Of a stretch of DNA of 64,000 nt, positions 46,133 through 54,925 are shown piece after piece. The stretch comes from an uncultured Muribaculaceae bacterium (GTDB lineage: Bacteria > Bacteroidota > Bacteroidia > Bacteroidales > Muribaculaceae): assembly GCA_910577355.1 (NCBI GenBank), contig CAJTMY010000010.1:4329-68328 (forward strand), in the 5' to 3' direction. The notes under the pieces were generated by a model. That model had not been told where the DNA came from. It saw only the letters and a program-made list of their open reading frames with translations, and did not search any database. Position numbers and translations under genes: made by a program. Positions within the stretch are counted from its first letter, which is position 1. Each line of letters starts with the position of its first letter.

Positions 46133-47133
46133 TTGCCTTTGCGCATTTCGATTTCTTCCTCGACATTACGCCCCCGGCGCAATATTATCTTGGTCGTAAA
46201 ATCCTTGATGAAGCCGCATCCGTATCCGCCGAGCTGGATAACGGCCGCTGGAATCGACATGGCTGCTATCTTAAGCCGGTGTGTCGCGATCAGAGCTCCG
46301 ATAAACACGGCTATGAAATATAGTCCGAGTGGCAGAAGAAACCACTGACTCACAAATATACCGAGCAATATGAGCGCCACTGTGCCTATGACGAAAGCTG
46401 CCGGCAGGAGATGCACTATCTTCAGTGAATCCGGGTAAAGCAGCTTGAGGGTCACTCTCGATTTGCCGAATACATATACCTGTCTGAAAAATTTTCGGAA
46501 ATCGACACGGCGTTTATGCCATACGGGATTCCGTATCAGACCGATCGAGAACCCTGCATTGCGAACCCGTGTGCTCATGTCTATATCCTCGGAAAACATC
46601 TCACGGAAGCCGCCCACTTTATCGTACACCTCCCGCGAGTAGCCCATGTTGAATGTGCGTGGCACGAATTTTTCAAGCCGGATTTTGCCGCCACGGATAC
46701 CGCCTGTGGTCATGAACGATGTCATCGAATAGTTTATGGCCTTCTGTGTGTCCGAAAATGATTCGTGTGCGGCGTCCGGGCCTCCGAAACAGTCGACAGG
46801 CTTTTCATTAAGAGACTTTGCGAGCGCCGAAAAATAGTCCTGAGGAATCACGCAGTCGGAGTCAAAGAACACGAAATAATCGCCTGATGCTCTTTCCATA
46901 CCATAGTTGCGTGCTATCGAGCGCCCTTCGTTCTCTTTGAAATAATATTTGGCATCGAGTCCGGCCGCTTTTGCCGACTCATACTCTTTGCGGCAAGGCT
47001 CAGTGGAGCCATCCTCGATGAGTATCACCTCAAAATTTTTCACCGTCTGAACGAGCAGGCTGTCGAGCAGCTCCTTCACCTCACCGGGCCGGTTGTATAC
47101 CGGCACTATGACCGAAAATCGCGGTGTATTCAT
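46129..47133 (-). CDS. Family 2 glycosyltransferase, membrane-anchored
   Basis: 334 residues. GT-A start FSVIVPVYNRPGEVKELLDS, nucleotide-sugar region EDGSTE, and acceptor DXD-like FFDSDCVIP (about 110-118). Two membrane helices near the C-terminus (about 245-300). Transfers a sugar to a lipid or glycan acceptor; donor and acceptor not known. Overlaps nspC and radC by 4 bp each, so it is translationally coupled with both. Confidence 0.9.
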   Translation of the reverse strand: MNTPRFSVIVPVYNRPGEVKELLDSLLVQTVKNFEVILIEDGSTEPCRKEYESAKAAGLDAKYYFKENEGRSIARNYGMERASGDYFVFFDSDCVIPQDYFSALAKSLNEKPVDCFGGPDAAHESFSDTQKAINYSMTSFMTTGGIRGGKIRLEKFVPRTFNMGYSREVYDKVGGFREMFSEDIDMSTRVRNAGFSIGLIRNPVWHKRRVDFRKFFRQVYVFGKSRVTLKLLYPDSLKIVHLLPAAFVIGTVALILLGIFVSQWFLLPLGLYFIAVFIGALIATHRLKIAAMSIPAAVIQLGGYGCGFIKDFTTKIILRRGRNVEEEIEMRKGK

Positions 47134-48296
47134 GACATTCTTGATTTATAATCCTCGTAATTATAATCGCGTAGCAATGTAACAGTCTCGTCTGACTTCT
47201 GCAACCATACAGACGGATGCTGTATGCCGTTGAACATGGTGGTCTTCACATTGGTATAATGATTCATGTCTTCGAATGTGATACGGTCGCCGGGCCTCAG
47301 AGGCTTCTCAAAGCTCCACTCGCCTTTGAAATCGCCGCTCAGGCATGAATTGCCACCGAAGCGGTAGGTCGGCATCCCATTGACAGGCTCTTGCCCGAGG
47401 CTTTCGGTAATGACCGGTTTATATGGCATCTCGAGTGTGTCGGGCATGTGGCACGCAAACGATGCATCAATAATGGCAGTCTTTATACCGTCGTTTTCCA
47501 TTATATCCACCACGCCCGATATCAGCACTCCGGTACGCCAGGTGAATGCGCTGCCGGGTTCGAGTATGACTTTCAGCCACGGATATCTTGTCCGGAATTC
47601 AGAGAGAATCTTCACCAGATGATCCACGTCGTAGCCTTCGCGTGTCATTAAATGGCCGCCGCCCATGTTGACCCACTTCAGCTGCGGCAGGAATTTACCG
47701 AACTGTCTTTCAAAAGCTTCGAGCACGCGAGCGAGGTCGTAACTTGACGACTCGCACAGCGCATGAAAATGCAAGCCATCTATCCCTGCCGGCAACCGGT
47801 CGCCGAGAGCCGACGCATCCACACCGAAGCGTGAGCCGGGGAGAGCGGGGTTGTATATGTCGGCCTCTATTACCGAGCATTTGGGATTTACCCGAAGTCC
47901 CGGCGACACATGATGATTGACAGGCATGGCATTGTGCATGGCGATGCGGCCTGCAAATTTTTCATATTGTGCCACTGAGTTGAAGGTGATATGCGAGCTG
48001 CTCTGAATATACTCTCCGATAGTGGCATCAGTGTATGCCGGACAGTAGCTGTGCACCTCGCCATGCAGGAACTCATGCCCGAGACGCAATTCATTAAGCG
48101 AACTGGCTGTGGAGTTGCGGCAATACTCCCGTATTATATGGAAGGTGCGCCACAGGGCATTGGCCTTGAATGCCATGATTATATCAACGCCGGCGCGGCG
48201 TTTCACCGAGTCTATAAGTTCGAGATTACGCCGCAAGGCATCCTCACTGACCACATATGCCGGTGTCGGAATTTTATCGATTGAAGGAAGCTGCAT
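47130..48296 (-). CDS. nspC: Carboxynorspermidine decarboxylase NspC
   Basis: 388 residues of a PLP-dependent alanine-racemase-fold decarboxylase. PLP lysine Lys44 in MAFKANALW; glycine loop MGGGHLMTREGYD; EPGSAFTW; and the C-terminal Cys in GNSCLSGDF. Decarboxylates carboxynorspermidine or carboxyspermidine, the last step of the alternative polyamine route used by gut Bacteroidetes. Starts 1 bp after the pcrA stop. Confidence 0.95.
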   Translation of the reverse strand: MQLPSIDKIPTPAYVVSEDALRRNLELIDSVKRRAGVDIIMAFKANALWRTFHIIREYCRNSTASSLNELRLGHEFLHGEVHSYCPAYTDATIGEYIQSSSHITFNSVAQYEKFAGRIAMHNAMPVNHHVSPGLRVNPKCSVIEADIYNPALPGSRFGVDASALGDRLPAGIDGLHFHALCESSSYDLARVLEAFERQFGKFLPQLKWVNMGGGHLMTREGYDVDHLVKILSEFRTRYPWLKVILEPGSAFTWRTGVLISGVVDIMENDGIKTAIIDASFACHMPDTLEMPYKPVITESLGQEPVNGMPTYRFGGNSCLSGDFKGEWSFEKPLRPGDRITFEDMNHYTNVKTTMFNGIQHPSVWLQKSDETVTLLRDYNYEDYKSRMS

Positions 48297-48297
48297 A

Positions 48298-50601
48298 TCA
48301 GTCTATTATCTTGAATTTAGCGAATTTGAGAAGAAGTTTTCGCGTAGCGGCCTCGTTGTCGAACTGTACGGTGGCGGAGTCGCCAAGGTCGATGCTTTCG
48401 ACAGTGAGGATTTTTCCACGCCCGAAACGAGGATGTACAATGAGCATGTCTGCGGCAAGTTCATCGCCGGTGTGCAATGAATAGTCAGCCTGAGAACCAT
48501 CATGCCATGAAGCAGGTGTCGCAGTACGCGGCGGGGTAGGGCTTATGCGGCTTATCGACGGGGCATAAGAGGCCACCGGATTTCGGAACTGCTGCCGTGA
48601 AGGCATTGAAAACTGCAGGGCTTCGGCGCCGTACGAATATTTAAGGTATTGAGGATTGATGTCGCCTATAAATCTCGACGGTCGGCACGAGGCTGTCTTT
48701 CCGTTGATAAATCGGTTGCCGGCGTAGCTCAGCATACAGAACTTTCTGGCACGGGTGATGGCGACATAAAACAAACGACGTTCTTCCTCCACCTCATCGG
48801 GTGTGCCATTGCCCATTGATGACGGAAGAAGATCCTCCTCGACACCGACAACAAATATATTATTGAATTCAAGCCCCTTTGCGGCATGTATTGTCATCAA
48901 TGTCACCGAATCGGCAAGTGCCGGATCTTCGGTATCTTGATCGGTCTGCAAAGAAACGGTGGCGAGGAAGTCGGCCATTGATGCCGCGCCATCTGCGTCC
49001 TGCTCACGCCTATCCTCCACAAAGTCGCGGGCACCGTTTATCAGCTCCTCAAGGTTCTGTACTTTCGATATATTCTCGGGAGTGCGATCAGACAGGTATT
49101 GGGAGAGGAGGCCTGTACTTCGTATTATGTGTTGGGCGAGAGCCTCGGCATCTTCATCCTTGCGGGCGCAGAAGTCTTCGATTATGGAACTGAATTTATT
49201 CAGCTTGGCTCGCGTACCGCTATTGATATTGAGCAGGAACTGCTGCGAATCGGACAACACCCGCCACATGCTCACGCCATGCTCGATAGCGATGGCACTG
49301 ATTTTTGCGACAGTGGTAGCACCGATGCCTCGAGCCGGCACATTTATTATACGTTTAAGGGCTTCGTCATCATTTGGGTTGACAGCCATGCGGAAGTAAG
49401 CGATGGCATCCTTGACTTCCTTACGCTGATAAAATGCCAGACCTCCATAGATTTTGTAAAGTATATTGCGGCGCCGCAGGGCTTCTTCAAGCACTCGGCT
49501 CTGGGCATTGGTGCGATACAGTATGGCAAATTCACTTAACGGATCGCCGGTGCGCGCCCGTTGCACCACGATACGGCTTGCCACAAGGCCGGCCTCATCA
49601 TAGTCGGAATGCCCTGCCTGCACTTCCACGCGGTCGCCGGCGTCGTTGAGGGAGAACACCTGTTTGCGTATCTGACGCTCGTTCTTGTCGATAAGGCTAT
49701 TGGCGGCGTTGATTATATTCTGCGTGGAACGATAATTCTGTTCGAGCTTGAATGTCTTAAGACCGGGATATGAACGTTTCAGCTCAAGGATATTTCGTAT
49801 GTTTGCTCCGCGGAACGAATAAATGCTCTGCGCGTCATCGCCCACCACGCATATATTGCCTATACCCTGTGTGAGCATGGTCATTATATAATTCTGAGCG
49901 AAATTTGTATCCTGATACTCGTCTACAAGCACGTATCTGAAGAATTCGCGATAATGTCTCAGTACCGGCTCGTTGTCGCGTAGCAGCACGGCGGTGTAGT
50001 AGAGCAGATCGTCAAAGTCCATCGCATCCGACACGCGGCAACGCTCCATATATCCCTTGTAGATCTCGTGCGTGCGGGGACGTCTGGCTCGCATATCACT
50101 CTCGATGAGATCTCTGTCGGAGGCATATGCTTCGGGCGATATCAGTGCATTTTTTGCCCAGGATATAGTATTCTGTATGGTAGAGACTTTATATATTTTC
50201 TCGTCGAGATCCATATCCTTGATGATCATCTTGACAAGCGAGCGCGAATCAGCGGTGTCGTATATCGTGTAATTGCGGGTATAGTCGATAAGTTCTGCAT
50301 TCTTGCGCAATATGCGCGAGAATATGCTGTGGAAGGTGCCCATCCACAACCGAGTGGCGTTGCTGAAACCGACGAGCGCCTCGATGCGTTCGCGCATCTC
50401 GCGAGCCGCCTTGTTGGTAAAGGTAAGGGCAAGAATACGCCCCGGCTCATAACCTTTGGCAAGAAGATGCACTATCTTGTAGGTGAGCACACGGGTTTTG
50501 CCCGATCCGGCACCGGCTATCACAAGTTGCGGGCCACCGGTGTATTCCACGGCTGCGAGCTGTTGTTCATTGAGCTGCGACAGATATCCGGTATCCATCA
50601 T
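48298..50601 (-). CDS. pcrA: UvrD/PcrA-type superfamily 1 DNA helicase
   Basis: 767 residues. Q-motif LNEQQLAAVEY; Walker A AGAGSGKTRVL (about 30-40); LALTFTNKAAREMRER; DEYQDTN; GDDAQSIYSFRGA; LEQNYRSTQNI; VTLMTIHAAKGLEF; EERRLFYVAITRA. A complete 3'-5' helicase for repair and replication restart. The C-terminal tail (about 640-767) is long and ends in a KOW/Tudor-like beta segment (FGRGKILTVESIDLGDSATVQF), which binds RNA polymerase in PcrA. The ATG overlaps the DUF4250 stop. Confidence 0.95.
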   Translation of the reverse strand: MMDTGYLSQLNEQQLAAVEYTGGPQLVIAGAGSGKTRVLTYKIVHLLAKGYEPGRILALTFTNKAAREMRERIEALVGFSNATRLWMGTFHSIFSRILRKNAELIDYTRNYTIYDTADSRSLVKMIIKDMDLDEKIYKVSTIQNTISWAKNALISPEAYASDRDLIESDMRARRPRTHEIYKGYMERCRVSDAMDFDDLLYYTAVLLRDNEPVLRHYREFFRYVLVDEYQDTNFAQNYIMTMLTQGIGNICVVGDDAQSIYSFRGANIRNILELKRSYPGLKTFKLEQNYRSTQNIINAANSLIDKNERQIRKQVFSLNDAGDRVEVQAGHSDYDEAGLVASRIVVQRARTGDPLSEFAILYRTNAQSRVLEEALRRRNILYKIYGGLAFYQRKEVKDAIAYFRMAVNPNDDEALKRIINVPARGIGATTVAKISAIAIEHGVSMWRVLSDSQQFLLNINSGTRAKLNKFSSIIEDFCARKDEDAEALAQHIIRSTGLLSQYLSDRTPENISKVQNLEELINGARDFVEDRREQDADGAASMADFLATVSLQTDQDTEDPALADSVTLMTIHAAKGLEFNNIFVVGVEEDLLPSSMGNGTPDEVEEERRLFYVAITRARKFCMLSYAGNRFINGKTASCRPSRFIGDINPQYLKYSYGAEALQFSMPSRQQFRNPVASYAPSISRISPTPPRTATPASWHDGSQADYSLHTGDELAADMLIVHPRFGRGKILTVESIDLGDSATVQFDNEAATRKLLLKFAKFKIID

Positions 50602-50777
50602 GAAAAGCGGTTGTTAACCGGATCATAGTCAAATCCTGCGGCGTGCAGACGCGCACAAAGTTCTTCCTTGCTGATTCCAAGACTTCCGCAAAGGTCGTCG
50701 AGATCGCTGTATTGGTCGCGGAGTTTCATGTTCACAACGCTCATCAGCATATATGGGTCGTGTGGTAACTGTTCCAT
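50598..50777 (-). CDS. DUF4250 small protein
   Basis: 59 residues from ATG 50777 (MEQLPHDPYMLMSVVNMKLRD); a TTG nine codons earlier would sit on the -7 promoter box, so it is excluded. LPxDPxMLxSxxNMKLRD and the DLCGSLGISKEELCARL helix define DUF4250, a small helical, possibly HTH-like family of anaerobes. Overlaps the pcrA start by 4 bp and heads the operon. Function unknown. Confidence 0.88.
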   Translation of the reverse strand: MEQLPHDPYMLMSVVNMKLRDQYSDLDDLCGSLGISKEELCARLHAAGFDYDPVNNRFS

Positions 50778-50801
50778 CTGTCGGATTTCATTATTGGAAT
50801 A

Positions 50802-50832
50802 CAAAATTACTCAAATAATTCGCAACATCAAA
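50802..50832 (-). promoter_or_regulatory. Promoter for the DUF4250-pcrA-nspC-GT2-radC operon
   Basis: Minus strand TTTG, 19 bp, TAATTTTG, a perfect consensus; start near 50798. Confidence 0.75.
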
Positions 50833-50882
50833 CAACGCCGGACGCAAATTGTTATTAAAGTAGCAATTAATAAACTTATACT

Positions 50883-51359
50883 ATGAAAGAAATAGCTTTA
50901 ACCGGCATGAACGGCCATGTTTTTGCCGATGTACTCTCCGAGTTTATGCATCGCGGACAGTCGGTGAATGCTTTCGTGAGCAATCCGGAACGAGTGATGA
51001 TCGAAAACTCGGCGCTTACCTTATCGTTGCTTGATGTCGCCGACAAGGATACCCTCAAGGACGGTTTTGAAGGATATCACGATGTGGTCATGACATTTGA
51101 AGATGACCAGACCGACCATGATGCAAATGACTTCGTGCTAAAATATTATGTTGAGATGGTGAATGCCGCCCGTGAGGCGGGAATATCTCGTCTCATAGTG
51201 GTAGGCTCGCCCGAAGCCGAAGCATTTTTCATGGGCGATCTTAGCCGGCACACCGATATCGACTGGGTGTTCATCTCTACAGAGGGTGATTATGCGCGCC
51301 GAGCAGCCGATGAGGTCATCAGCCCGCGTTTTCATCGCGAGAAATACGTGGAAGAATAA
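50883..51359 (+). CDS. Small Rossmann-like protein, NAD(P)H-epimerase/reductase related
   Basis: 158 residues. Starts IALTGMNGHVFADVLSEF, a shortened Rossmann beta-alpha-beta with GMNGHV in place of GATGxxG; then DVVMTFEDD, and ISRLIVVGSPEAEAFF and WVFISTEGDYARRA follow the NmrA/SDR-like (NAD(P)-binding Pfam NAD_binding_10) pattern. It lacks the usual C-terminal substrate part and is short for the family. Function unknown; monocistronic and followed by a very strong terminator. Confidence 0.7.
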   Translation: MKEIALTGMNGHVFADVLSEFMHRGQSVNAFVSNPERVMIENSALTLSLLDVADKDTLKDGFEGYHDVVMTFEDDQTDHDANDFVLKYYVEMVNAAREAGISRLIVVGSPEAEAFFMGDLSRHTDIDWVFISTEGDYARRAADEVISPRFHREKYVEE

Positions 51360-51368
51360 TAAACTTTG

Positions 51369-51426
51369 TAATAAAAAATAGATCGTGGATTCGGACATGT
51401 CCGAATCCACGATCTATTTTTTATTA
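51369..51426. terminator. 29-bp perfect inverted repeat, bidirectional terminator
   Basis: A continuous perfect palindrome of 29 + 29 bp centred between 51397 and 51398 with A- and T-runs at the ends, between convergent genes. A real hairpin would open a few bases at the tip. It serves the 158-aa gene and rprY at once. Confidence 0.93.
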
Positions 51427-51436
51427 AGTAATCTTT

Positions 51437-52144
51437 TCAGTTTTTCGCCTCTACGTCGGGAGCGATCAGCTTGTAGCCCTTGCCGTGGATGTTGATGATC
51501 TCGATTGACGGATCGTCTTTGAGATGCTTACGCAGCTTGGTGATGTACACGTCCATCGAGCGGGCATTGAAGTAATTGTCATCGATCCATATAGTCTTCA
51601 GCGCGTAGTTGCGTTCGAGTATCACATTCACGTGTGCGCAAAGCAGAGACAGAAGTTCGGATTCCTTGGTCGTGAGTTTGGTCACCTTATCATCTATCAT
51701 CAGTACCTGTTTCTGGGTGTCGAAGGTGAATTTGCCGATCTTGTACATCGTTATCTCCTTGCCTTTCTTGCCTTTAACGCGGCGCAGAATGGCCTCGATG
51801 CGGAGTACGAGTTCCTCCATGGAGAAAGGCTTGGTGATATAGTCGTCGGCGCCGAGTTTGAATCCTTCGAGGATATCGTCCTTCATGGATTTTGCCGTGA
51901 GGAATATGATGGGCACCTCGGCATTGAATGTGCGGATTTCCTGTGCGAGAGTGAAACCGTCTTTCTTGGGCATCATCACGTCGAGGACGCAGATGTCGTA
52001 TTTGCCTTTGAGGAAAGCCTTGTAGCCGGCTTCGCCATCGGAGAACAGGTCGGCGCTGAAGCCTTTGGCCTGGAGGTATTCGCGCAGAAGCATGCCGAGA
52101 TTCTCATCATCTTCGCAGAGCAGGATTTTCATGCGTTCTTCCAT
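51437..52144 (-). CDS. rprY: OmpR-family response regulator, RprY-like
   Basis: 235 residues. Receiver domain with acidic EDD (11-13), phospho-Asp55 in VLDVMMP, Thr/Lys of LTAKS and YITKPF, then the winged helix (about 135-230, LTTKESELLSLLCAH, DVYITKLRKHL, GKGYKL). Pairs with the kinase encoded 5 bp upstream. The match to Bacteroides RprY (RprX/RprY pair) is from memory of that system; the regulon here is unknown. Confidence 0.9.
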   Translation of the reverse strand: MEERMKILLCEDDENLGMLLREYLQAKGFSADLFSDGEAGYKAFLKGKYDICVLDVMMPKKDGFTLAQEIRTFNAEVPIIFLTAKSMKDDILEGFKLGADDYITKPFSMEELVLRIEAILRRVKGKKGKEITMYKIGKFTFDTQKQVLMIDDKVTKLTTKESELLSLLCAHVNVILERNYALKTIWIDDNYFNARSMDVYITKLRKHLKDDPSIEIINIHGKGYKLIAPDVEAKN

Positions 52145-52149
52145 AATTG

Positions 52150-53679
52150 TCAGTTTTTAGAGAGTGGGAGTATTATTATGAATTTTGTTCCTATGTTTAT
52201 TTCGCTTTCCACTGATATGGTACCGCCGAGTTCGGTGACCATCTTCTGCACGTAAGCGAGGCCGAGGCCGAATCCCTTTACATCATGACGGTTGCCGGTG
52301 GAGACACGAAAAAATTTGTCGAATATTTTCTTGAGATCATCGCGGCGTATGCCGATTCCGTTGTCGGCTATGGTGATCTCGAGACGTTCGCCCGGCAAAT
52401 CGCGCGACCCTACCACAAGGTGCAGCGGGCGTTCTTCCGAACGGTATTTTACAGCATTGTCGAGCAGGTTGAATATCACATTGGTGAAGTGCATCTCATC
52501 TACCTCTACAAGCGCATTGAGGGCATCGAGGCTGGCATCAATGCGACCGCCGTATTTCTCGACCTTCAGCTTGAATGTGTTCACTATATTGTACACGACG
52601 AGGTTGGCGTCGATCTCTTCGATCTTGAGGGTGGTTTTCTGTCTGTCGAACATTGACATCTGAAGCACCTTCTCAACCTGGAAACGCAGACGCTTGGTCT
52701 CATCGTTCACCACCTGTGATATCTGCTGCAACATTGTAGGCGACTTGCGTACGTCGGGGTCGTTGAGCATCTGTGCTGCAAGCGAGATCGACGATATCGG
52801 TGTCTTGAACTCATGTGTCATGTTGTTGATGAAATCATTTTTCATTTCCGTGAGTTTTTTTTGTCGGAATGCCACGATAATTGTATAGATGAATATCACT
52901 AACAATATGAGCGTGAACGCAAACGCCGGAACCATAAAAGATATGGAACGGAAAATATAGTCGGATTTCGTCGGAAAATATACCTTGAGTTTATAGACTC
53001 TTGAGGCCGGATCGCGCGGAAACAGTGTCTGTGTGAACACGTCGTCGACATTCTCGCCGGGATTATATCCGGCCGAGCGGTATTGGATGATGCCGAGGCG
53101 ATTGACTACCGCAAATTCAAACGGGACATCGATGCCGAGAGTGTCGAGCTGCTGTCTGAGATATGTACGGACGAGCGACGAATCGGCACGCTCGGTTATA
53201 GTTCGTTCTGATGCGGTGGATATTATGTTCAGTATCACGTCATCAAGCACGCCGCGCTGATACAGGTAGTGGTCGCGATATACATCCTGCATGGTGCGGA
53301 AATGCTGTCCGACAAGCGATTCGCCGGTCTGTATCTTGGTGATGGCCGAAGCATCTCCTTTAAGTGTAAGATCGGCCTCAAGGCCTGTAGGTGTGGTGAA
53401 AGAGATCTTAAGGCCCTCCTGCCGTGGCAGACTGCTGCCGAGCCGCTGAGCGTAGATCGATTGAGATTCAACAACATTCACTTGATTTTCAAGGAAGTAC
53501 CTTGTCTCGTCACGTTCGAGATGCTGAGCCACTGCTATAAGGCTTTGGCGTACGCCCTGCGAGAATTGTTCGTAGCGTATGCCTACGATATTCTTCATAT
53601 AAAATATCTGTATACACAGCAGCCCGATGAATGCGAACGCCATCAGAACGGTCAGTATCCAGATTGTCTGTTTTTTCAT
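52150..53679 (-). CDS. rprX: Sensor histidine kinase, RprX-like
   Basis: 509 residues. Membrane helix near the N-terminus (about 8-28), periplasmic sensor domain (about 30-255), second helix (about 252-275), then HisKA with NNMTHEFKTP (phospho-His289), and HATPase with NLLDNAVKY, DNGIGI and GFGLGLAYVQKMV. In contrast to the other kinase in this window, all catalytic motifs are intact. Operon rprX-rprY from a promoter 130 bp upstream. Confidence 0.92.
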   Translation of the reverse strand: MKKQTIWILTVLMAFAFIGLLCIQIFYMKNIVGIRYEQFSQGVRQSLIAVAQHLERDETRYFLENQVNVVESQSIYAQRLGSSLPRQEGLKISFTTPTGLEADLTLKGDASAITKIQTGESLVGQHFRTMQDVYRDHYLYQRGVLDDVILNIISTASERTITERADSSLVRTYLRQQLDTLGIDVPFEFAVVNRLGIIQYRSAGYNPGENVDDVFTQTLFPRDPASRVYKLKVYFPTKSDYIFRSISFMVPAFAFTLILLVIFIYTIIVAFRQKKLTEMKNDFINNMTHEFKTPISSISLAAQMLNDPDVRKSPTMLQQISQVVNDETKRLRFQVEKVLQMSMFDRQKTTLKIEEIDANLVVYNIVNTFKLKVEKYGGRIDASLDALNALVEVDEMHFTNVIFNLLDNAVKYRSEERPLHLVVGSRDLPGERLEITIADNGIGIRRDDLKKIFDKFFRVSTGNRHDVKGFGLGLAYVQKMVTELGGTISVESEINIGTKFIIILPLSKN

Positions 53680-53746
53680 TTATAATCAGAAGCTTGAACG
53701 CTTGATTTTACGTTAATTAAACTTTAATAATATTAACACTCTAGTT

Positions 53747-53763
53747 CCGGCAAAGTTTACCGG
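53747..53763 (-). promoter_or_regulatory. Near-perfect palindrome in the rprXY leader
   Basis: CCGGCAAAGTTTACCGG: eight paired positions with one mismatch around a central G. It lies in the predicted 128-nt leader (53680-53807) and could be a binding site, for example for autoregulation. This is inference only. Confidence 0.35.
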
Positions 53764-53810
53764 TTTCATCGGAGAAGATAAGAGTCGCCGATTAATTTAA
53801 CACTTGAGTG

Positions 53811-53842
53811 CAAATTTAACTAAAAAACTTCATGATTGCAAA
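53811..53842 (-). promoter_or_regulatory. Promoter for rprXY
   Basis: Minus strand TTTG, 20 bp, TAAATTTG. Predicted start about 53807. Confidence 0.68.
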
Positions 53843-53884
53843 TATTTGATATAAATAATTGCGCAAACATCCAAAACATACATA

Positions 53885-53910
53885 AAACAGGATTTGCAAA
53901 CAGGATTTGC
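53885..53910 (+). repeat. Tandem 13-bp repeat in front of the transglycosylase gene
   Basis: Two abutting perfect copies of AAACAGGATTTGC. The second copy contributes the TTTG -33 box of the promoter at 53906-53937. Together with the rprXY promoter this makes up most of the 293-bp divergent region 53680-53972. Confidence 0.85.
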
Positions 53911-53937
53911 GCATGTCGTTTTTTTTGTGTAACTTTG
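53906..53937 (+). promoter_or_regulatory. Promoter for the lytic transglycosylase-uvrA transcript
   Basis: TTTG, 20 bp, TAACTTTG. Predicted start near 53941, 32 nt before the ATG. Confidence 0.73.
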
Positions 53938-53972
53938 TTTATAAATAAACTAAATAGCGCACAATAAACAAT

Positions 53973-54920
53973 ATGACAAACAGATATGTGGTCTTGCTTG
54001 CGGCAATCCTTATGATGTCGCCTGCCGAATTATGCACGGCCCAGACAAATTCATCCAAAGTTTATTCGAGCACAGTGAATCCGTCCATACCGCAAAGCGT
54101 CGCAATATGTGGACAGACAATCAGTCTTGACCTTTTGGATTATGCCGAGCGATACGATCGCGAGCTCACTTCGCTTCTATATACACATGGCAATACATTG
54201 CTTATGATAAAGCGCGCCAATCGCTATTTCCCGCAGATGGCTCCCGTGCTGCGTGCCAATGGCATGCCCGATGACCTGCTTTATCTTGCATGCGTGGAGA
54301 GTACGCTCAATCCACGTGCCATGTCGCCGGCCAAGGCTGCGGGCATGTGGCAGTTTCTCGCGTCCACGGCCAAGGAGTACGGGCTCGAAGTCAATGACGA
54401 GGTGGATGAACGGTATAATATCGAAAAAGCCACAGCGGCGGCCTGCCGGTATTTCAAAAAAGCGCTTGCTCGTTACGGCGGTTCCTGGACATCTGTAATG
54501 GCTGCATACAACGGAGGTATGACACGCATCACCAAGCAACTCGACGCCCAGCTTGCCGATGATGCCTTGGAATTGTATCTCGCCGATGAGACACAGCGCT
54601 ATCCATTCCGCATCATGGCTACAAAAGCCATCATGGAAAATCCCGCCGCATATGGATTCAGACTTACCGCCGATGATCTCCATCTGCCACGCGCTGTCGA
54701 TATCCTGGAAGTCAAGGGTTCTGTCGAAAGCTGGGCCGAATGGGCTCGTGAACATGGGATATCATATCGAGATCTGCGCGAGGAGAACCCCTGGATACGC
54801 AGTCCGAAACTCACCAATAAAACAGGCAAGACATACAAAGTGCGTGTTCCAATGAAAGACGGTCTGAGCCGCAGCACTGCCCGCAAGGCCGTATACAACC
54901 CTAAATGGATAGGCAAATAA
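53973..54920 (+). CDS. Lytic transglycosylase, MltD-like
   Basis: 315 residues. Signal peptide [19 protein letters not shown] to AELCTAQ. The SLT goose-lysozyme-like domain has [18 protein letters not shown] with catalytic Glu109, [15 protein letters not shown], and [11 protein letters not shown] LysM-like tail (about 245-310, [10 protein letters not shown] ... [10 protein letters not shown]) may bind peptidoglycan. It cleaves peptidoglycan glycosidic bonds in the periplasm. The end overlaps or abuts the uvrA start, so the two are co-transcribed. Confidence 0.92.
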   Translation: MTNRYVVLLAAILMMSPAELCTAQTNSSKVYSSTVNPSIPQSVAICGQTISLDLLDYAERYDRELTSLLYTHGNTLLMIKRANRYFPQMAPVLRANGMPDDLLYLACVESTLNPRAMSPAKAAGMWQFLASTAKEYGLEVNDEVDERYNIEKATAAACRYFKKALARYGGSWTSVMAAYNGGMTRITKQLDAQLADDALELYLADETQRYPFRIMATKAIMENPAAYGFRLTADDLHLPRAVDILEVKGSVESWAEWAREHGISYRDLREENPWIRSPKLTNKTGKTYKVRVPMKDGLSRSTARKAVYNPKWIGK

Positions 54921-54925
54921 GAGTG

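Noticed and set aside
48298..50601. Long frames on the strand opposite to pcrA and similar antisense frames elsewhere
   Set aside because: They mirror the real genes' codon pattern, show no motif and no promoter or spacing of their own.
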